A stretch of DNA of 64,000 bases from Amaurobius ferox (taxonomy: Eukaryota; Arthropoda; Arachnida; Araneae; Amaurobiidae). The notes beneath the pieces are model-generated. The model was not told the DNA's origin. It saw nothing but the letters and a program-made list of their open reading frames with translations, and ran no database searches. The stretch lies in NCBI GenBank assembly GCA_951213105.1, contig OX578152.1, positions 96,718,568 through 96,782,567 of the forward strand, given 5' to 3'. The number at the start of each line of letters is the position of its first letter. Position 1 is the stretch's first letter. Shown one piece after another: positions 57,759 to 64,000 of the stretch. The position numbers were made by a program, and so were the translations under genes.

Positions 57759-59422
57759 CGTTAGCACGATAACTGCCGTAAAAATGACTTAATCAAAATG
57801 AAATTTTAGTATGTTGTTCAGACGGTCTATAGGACCTATGGGAATATAAATGAATAATATCACACAATTAGTTTTGGATTGAACCCGGGTTGAAAAAATG
57901 GAATACATTGAGCCCTATGGGACCTAATTTTTCAAGCATTTTTTAAGCGGATTTAAAATTCACAAATTGCTTCGAAAATTTTAGGCAATATTCAAATTGT
58001 TCCATAAAATATATAAAAAAAAATTCGGCGAAATATATTCAGTAGTTTTTTAAATAAAAATTAAAATAATAATAACACCTCTTATATGAAGCGATCACGT
58101 GTCCATGATATGAAACGATCACATGACCCACTTCAAAATGATATATGGCATCCATCTTGTGTCAAAATCGTGATTTTTAAAGTTCTTTTTAATTCATATT
58201 GAGTGTTGTATCCGTCTTAAAACTACTTTATTTTTGCCTAAATTCTGTGCATCTACATACTAAAACAACGAAATGACAATATATTTCAGTTTAAATGCTC
58301 ATCCAAATATAATTATTTCTACTATTAAGCCTATTTTTCACCTATGTAAAATGTAAACAGCAAAATATATAGAATGAGTTGTATTAGAATCGCTGTAATT
58401 CTTTAACACAAAATAATTTAGTCCATGGAGTCTGCTTAGCTGATATGAATGAAATATTTATTGATTTTAGAAAGAGAAGGACGATATTTTTCGATGAAGT
58501 TTTACGCATGGAGATTACTTACTCGTAGCTCAATGGTCTTAATTTTTAAATAAAATAAATTATTATAGTATTGTGATGAATGACATGAATGGGGGAATTA
58601 TTTATGAATGAAATGTTGCTTTTATAGAGAGAGCCAGGCGTGTTATTTTTTTAGGACGTCATTTGAATGAATTTCAATTGTTTTCGATGAAGTTTTCAAA
58701 TATAATGAATTATCGTAGTATTATGATAATTCTAAAATTATTACCGAGGAATGTATCACATTTTAGAGATATTTAAACCAGGCAATTTATACTTTAATGC
58801 CGTCATTTGAATGAAGTTAATTTTTTTCGATGAAGATTTAAGGTTTCAAATATAATAAATTAATGTAGTATTGTGAGAAGTTTTAAAATATTATCGAGGA
58901 CTGTATTGCATTTTAGACATGTTTAAATAAAATTGCATTGAAGTTGGAAATGATTGCATTAAAATTGCATTGAAGTTGGAAATAAAATAAATTATTATAG
59001 TATTTTGATGAATGAAATGAATGGGATAAAGTTATGAATGAAATCCTGTTTTTATAGAGAGATCCAGGCGTGTTATTTTTTCTATGACGTCATTTGAATT
59101 AATTTCAGTTGTTTTCGTTGAAGTTTTCAAATATAATAAATTATCGTATTATTATGATAGTGTTAAAAATATTACCGTGGAATGTATTGCATTTTAGAGA
59201 TATTTAAAGCAGGCAATTTATATTTCAATGCCGTCATTGGAATGAAGTTCATTTTTTTCAATGAAGGTTTAAGTTTTCAAATATAATAAATCAATGTAGT
59301 ATTGTGATAAGTTTTAAAATATTACCGAGGAATGTATTGCATTTTCGACTTTTTCAAATAAAATTGCATTGAAGTTGGAAAGTGTTTCATAATCAATGCT
59401 TTAAGCATGATTGATCTTTCTT
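57675..59422 (+). repeat. Family C repeat, copy 5 (longest, extra internal unit)
   Basis: TTAACACTTTACAACAAAG start, the longest (GTCT)n tract of the family here (about 57721-57758), and the standard end hairpin plus GATCTTTCTTG. The 3' half contains an extra internal unit block, making it about 1.75 kb; the TTGCATTGAAGTTGGAA phrase occurs three times. Confidence 0.75.
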
Positions 59423-59674
59423 GTATTTTATGAATGAATTTGTTTATATAATTTTATTCCATCGTGGTAAGTATGTAATAAAATATCGTGTTAGCTATAT
59501 ACATCGTGTTAACTATGTACTACAAATACAGAAATCAAGAATGCTATAATAGTATAATTAATGCCCTTTTAGCTTAAAATGTCTGAAAACGTTGAAAATA
59601 AGACAACAGTGATCGGAGATGATATAATGCTTTGCATACCGCAATACCCATGGTAACAGAACTATGTGCCATTT

Positions 59675-60037
59675 TTAACACTTTACAACAAAGTTGAAAA
59701 GTGGTTATGACTTTGTTCATTCTGTCTGTCTGTCTGTTAGCACGATAACTGCCGTAAAAATGAGTTTATCAAAATGAAATTTTAGTATGTTGTTCAGACG
59801 GTCTGTAGGACCTATGGGAATATAAATAAATAATATCACCCAATTAGTTTTTTATTGAACCCGGGTTGAAAAAATGAAATACATTGAACCCTATGGGACC
59901 TAATTTTTCAAACATTTTTTAAGTAAATTTAAAATTCACGAATTGCTTCGAAATTTTTAGGAAATATTCACATTATCCCATAGAATATATAAAAAAAAAT
60001 TCAGTAAAATATGTTAAGTAGTTTTTTAATTAAAAAA
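59675..60037 (+). repeat. Family C repeat, copy 6 (5' part only)
   Basis: The first ~360 bp of family C, TTAACACTTTACAACAAAG to TAGTTTTTTAATTAA, cut off by the 211-bp tandem repeat. Copy 3b is truncated near the same place. Confidence 0.7.
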
Positions 60038-60041
60038 ATTA

Positions 60042-60463
60042 TTTAATATAGGGAAAAAAACAAATTCAATTAAATTCTGACTTTGGGATATCTTCCAGAA
60101 AGAAAAGAGAGAGATATTATATAATAAATATCTCTTCATTTGTTTAAATGTTTTGCATATGGGAGTAACTTCATGTTTTAAAATAAATTTGGTAGATAAC
60201 AATTTTTCATTTTTTTTAAATTTTATATAACTCTTCATGATAAATTTAATTGTTTAATATAGGGAAAAAAACAAATTCAATTAAATTCTGACTTTGGGAT
60301 ATCTTCCAGAAAGAAAAGAGAGAGATATTATATAATAAATATCTCTCCATTTGTTTAAACGTTTTGCATATGGGAGTGGCTTCATGTTTTAAAATAAATT
60401 TGGTAGATAACAATTTTTCATTTTTTTTAAATTTTATATAACTCTTCATGATAAATTTAATTG
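60042..60463 (-). repeat. 211-bp tandem duplication, possibly a LINE 3' end
   Basis: Two head-to-tail units (60042-60252, 60253-60463) differ at a handful of bases. On the minus strand each encodes about 65 residues with KFILKHE...CKTFKQ(M)ERYLL and NLIEFVFFPILN. The spacing faintly recalls the C-terminus of RNase H-bearing LINEs (LT.KHIL..C..F...R..YL), but that is a weak similarity. Confidence 0.65.
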
Positions 60464-60639
60464 ATGGCATTTTAATTGCACTTTCCTACGTCCTAGAGAG
60501 TTAAAATTTGGTACACAGCTTAAATTTGTTGAACATTTTATTCGACAAAAATTTGATGGATCTTTAAATATAGATCATACATTTTTTTCGAAATGGCCTG
60601 AAAATAATCCCCGTTCACTTCTATAAATCATTGGTGTAA

Positions 60640-61490
60640 TATTGTTAAAAATTCTGATGTGGACAGCACATGCCTTTCTCTGCAGATTCATATTCGTTCT
60701 CTTTATTTATTCAATGATAATTTGAGTTTATCTGCACACCATAAGTATTTTAAATGACATTGAATTTACACGTTAAACTTAAATTTGGTTCTCATTTGAT
60801 AGCTGGACTTATTGTCAAAGGTGGCGTAGCGAAAACGCGAAAAAACTAGAATATCTCAAGAACGGCTAGTCCTAGAGTAATGGGGTTAGTCGTATTCTTT
60901 TTGTTGTCAAAAATCACATATAAAATAGGAATTTAATTGATATAATTGAGCACACGTAGTCTTTTATTTTTTTATATAACGATTTTTGCTGGCCATTTCG
61001 CAAAAATAGCCCGTTCCTTTTTCCCGAATCGTAGTAGAATAACCTACAAATGATTTATATACAAAATTTTGTTAAATTTGGTATATAAATCACTTGTAGG
61101 TTATTGAAATATTATACTCCAAATTTTGTTAAATTTGGTTCATTAGTTTTTAGCTAGAGTGGATAAAGGCAATTTCTGCGGCCATTTCGCAAAGAAGGCA
61201 GATTCTTTTATTACGAATCGTACTATAATCTAATGAACATCAGGATTTCCCACAAAAAACATACCTACCAAATTGTATGAAATTCTGTCCATTAGTTTTT
61301 CAATTAGAGTGGATGTAATATCCACACAGACACACAGAAACATACACAGATACACCCTTACACACACAGACGTCTTCCTAAAACTAGTTTTTTCGTGTTC
61401 TAGAAGTCCCAAAACGTGTAGATCCTTTGAAAATTCGAGTTCCGATCTTCGGCACGATTCCAATACTTTGAGTACATACACATATATATT
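60640..61490 (+). repeat. Family B repeat, nearly complete
   Basis: It starts TTCTGATGTGGACAGCACAT, has GCGAAAAAACTAGAATATCTC and two diverged ~165-bp tandem units (each GGCCATTTCGCAAA...ACGAATCGTA), then CACACACAGACGTC and AAAACGTGTAGATCC. The terminal fold is degraded. It is the same subtype as 25866-26650. Confidence 0.65.
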
Positions 61491-61499
61491 ATCTGTGTA

Positions 61500-61912
61500 T
61501 CTAAATTCCGTGCCTATGCAATTACAATAGTTGTGATTTTAAATGATCCCTAAACTTTTATTATTTCTTCAAGGAAGCCTAATTTTAACATATGCAGAAT
61601 GCAAATATCTCAAGCGATTGTAAGATGAATTACATAAGAATTGCTGAATTTTTTTCACACAAAATTATTTAGCTCTGGAGTCTGGAATACAAGTTATATG
61701 AATGAAATATTCATTGATTTTGCATAAAGAATCAGATGATTTATATTTCGATACAGTTTTAAATATTTAAGTATAATAAATTACTGTAGTACTGTGATAA
61801 TGTAAAAGATATTACCACTGAATGAATCACATTTTAGAAATTTTTAAATGAAATTACATTTCAGTTGGAAAGTGTTTCATAATCAATGCTTATGCATGAT
61901 TGATCTTTCTTG
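61500..61912 (+). repeat. Family C repeat, copy 7 (3' part)
   Basis: A diverged 3' end with TTCAGTTGGAAAGTGTTTCATAATCAATGC, the hairpin, and GATCTTTCTTG. More diverged than the other copies. Confidence 0.6.
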
Positions 61913-62046
61913 TTATGCTTTACTTTAGAACAATTTTTGATATTCAGAACTTTTATTAAATGTGAAGGTGTCACATTAATGACCACCAGCCATTTTACCC
62001 GAGCAAAGCGTGAGTGGAAATGGCTAGTACATTCATATTGTATTTT

Positions 62047-63415
62047 TTAACACTTTACAACAAAGTTGAAAAGTGTTTATGACTTTGTTCATTCTGTCTG
62101 TCTGTCTGTCCGTTAGCACGATAACTGCCGTAAAAACGACTTAATCAAAATGAAATTGTAGTATGTTGTTCAGACGGTCTGTAGGACCTATGGGAATATA
62201 AATAAATAATATCACCCAATTAGTTTTGGATTGAACCCGGGTTGAAAAAATGAAATGCATTGAACCCTATGGGACCTAATATTTCAAACATTTTTTAAGC
62301 GGATTTAAAATTCACAAATTGCTTCGAAAATTTTAGGTAATATTCAAATTATTCCATAAAATATATAAAAAAAAATTCAGCAAAATATATTCAGTAGTTT
62401 TTTAAATAAAAATTAAAATAATAATTACACCTCTTATATGAAGCGATCACGTGACCATGATATGAAACGATCACGTGACCAACTTCAAAATATAATACGG
62501 CATCCATCTTGTCTCAAAATCGTCATTTTTAAAGTTCTTTTTAATTCATATTGAGTGTTGTATTCGTCGAAAGCCCAGAACGACCGACTCATCCGAGGAC
62601 GTGAGCAGCAAAGTGGTCGTCCGGCGTGTTGTATTCGTCGTAAAACCTCTTTATTTTCGCTTAAATTCTGTGCATCTACATACTGAAACAACGCAATGAC
62701 AATATATTTAAGTTTAAATGAGCATCCAACTTTGATTATTTCTCTAACGAAGCCTATTTTCTACTTATGTGAAATGTAAACAGCAAAATATGTAGGATGA
62801 GTTGTATAGGAATTGCTGTATTTTTTTAATGCAAAAGAATTTAGCTCATGGAGTCTGCATAGCTGATATGAAAGAAATATTCATTGACTTTACCGAGAGA
62901 AGGACGATTTTTTGCGATGAAGTTTTAAGCATAGAGTTAAATTACTTATAGCTCCATGGTCTTAATTTTTAAATAAAATAAATTATTATAGTATTGTGAT
63001 GAATGACATGAATGGGAAATTATTTATGAATGAAATGCTGCTTTTTTAGAGAGAGCCAGGCGTGTTATTTTTTCTATGACGTCATTTGAATGAATTTCAG
63101 TTGTTTTCGATGAAGTTTTTAAATATAATAAATTATCGTGGTATTACGATAATTCTAAAATTGTTACCGAGTAATATATCACATTTTAGAGATGTTTAAA
63201 CCAGGCAATTTATATTTCAATGCCGTCATTTGAATGAAGTTCATTTTTTTCGATGAATGTTTAAGTTTTCAAATATAATAAATCAATGTAGTATTGTGAT
63301 AAGTTTTAAAATATTACCGAGGAATGTATTGCATTTTAGACATGTTTAAATACAATTGCATTGAAGTTGGAAAGTGTTTCATAATCAATGCTTTAAGCAT
63401 GATTGATCTTTCTTG
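62047..63415 (+). repeat. Family C repeat, copy 8, with a 57-bp foreign insertion
   Basis: A full copy, TTAACACTTTACAACAAAG to GATCTTTCTTG. Near 62568-62640 a GC-rich ~57-bp segment is flanked by the 15-bp direct repeat GTGTTGTATTCGTCG; other family copies have a single version of that phrase and no segment. Confidence 0.75.
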
Positions 63416-63431
63416 TTTTATTTTATTTAAT

Positions 63432-64000
63432 TTACGTGGCAACTACAGATGAAATCCAGTCACAGTAGCCACACAAAAATAAAAAGAACAGAATATAAGG
63501 TACAAGAATACTAAGTTGTATACATGTCAAACAGGCTTTTTTAAAACAGACAGGAGTCAAATTAAATATATCAATGTCAGTACAATAGGTATTACATAGA
63601 TTAACAAATTTATAGATAAAATAACATTTAAGGTAGTTGTGTTTAACAGTAGTATTGTGAAACAAAGTTTTTTTCCTTGTATTATTAATAAGTATATGAA
63701 ATTCCAGACAAGAAAGTAAGATGGGGCAATCAAAAGTATTATTTAAAACTTTATAATAAAACAAAAGGCAGGACCATTTTCTTCTTTTTTTTAAGGGACA
63801 TTAAGTTATATTTCCGTCTGAGTTCACTCATAAGGACAATAGCCAGACAATCTGTAATCCATAGTACGTAAAAGTTTATTTTGCACAATTTCTATTCCTT
63901 GAGAATGCAGACCGTAAACAGGGTTCCAGATCATTGCACAATATTCCAATATTGGCCTAACAAGGGTATTAAAGATACAAATAATAGTATCAGACATGGC
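63432..64000 (-). pseudogene. LINE (non-LTR retrotransposon) reverse transcriptase C-terminal fragment
   Basis: The minus strand from the right edge encodes FNTLVRPILEYCAMIWNPVY and GIEIVQNKLLRTMDYR. This is the conserved segment after the RT palm of Jockey/CR1/I-type LINEs (LVRPILEY...W.P....I..IE.VQ...LR). A frameshift near 63833 precedes KYNLMSLKK and the downstream tail (FYYKVLNNTFDCPILL...), which ends at 63432. The rest of the element lies outside the window. Non-functional. Confidence 0.8.

Overview
This is AT-rich eukaryotic nuclear DNA from an arthropod, most likely a chelicerate such as a spider. That guess rests on introns of 10-16 kb packed with Penelope-like, mariner, piggyBac, hAT and BEL/Pao remnants, a tRNA-derived SINE, and many copies of unclassified non-coding repeats; the species cannot be fixed from the sequence. 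No prokaryotic gene, operon or CRISPR array is present.

One host gene is recognisable. It lies on the minus strand from about 44.36 kb down through the left edge. Six coding exons (44234-44363, 28299-28322, 28164-28196, 16473-16589, 11488-11616, 1083-1211) have consensus splice sites, all interrupt the frame in phase 0, and give the first 186 residues of a poly(rC)-binding protein (PCBP / hnRNP E / Drosophila mub family): a short N-terminal segment, KH1 and KH2. Two are microexons of 24 and 33 nt, and the intron between them splits the RNA-contacting GXXG loop of KH1. KH3 and the 3' end lie beyond base 1; the 5' UTR exon(s) lie to the right and were not found.

Nearly everything else is mobile or repeated DNA. 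0-4.3 kb: Tc1/mariner-type transposase tail, a reverse transcriptase scrap, and a Penelope-like element (PLE) with a GIY-YIG domain, bounded by 42-bp inverted repeats and interrupted by a piggyBac-type element. 5.3-6.6 kb: a copy of repeat family C. 7.3-10.3 and 18.3-21.3 kb: two nearly identical direct copies of a 3-kb block carrying another PLE-like reverse transcriptase; they flank exons 4 and 5. 11.9-15.9 kb: a decayed BEL/Pao retrotransposon with an internally deleted mariner in its integrase. 23.2-27.3 kb: a nest of PLE ends, a 1.75-kb long-TIR element, a SINE, a mariner/Tc1 chimera and a repeat with an 8-bp target duplication. 27.3-34.4 kb: repeats around the two microexons. 34.8-37.7 kb: a hAT-type element holding other insertions. 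40-46 kb: hAT, mariner and piggyBac foldback elements, plus exon 1. 47-64 kb: mainly family C copies, tandem repeats, a long foldback and a LINE fragment at the right edge.

The most interesting signals are hammerhead-ribozyme-like cores in PLE ends, with compensatory changes in the stem; the recent 3-kb duplication placed so that recombination would delete two exons in frame; the GXXG-splitting microexon pair; and a clustering of long G/C homopolymers between 31 and 54 kb.
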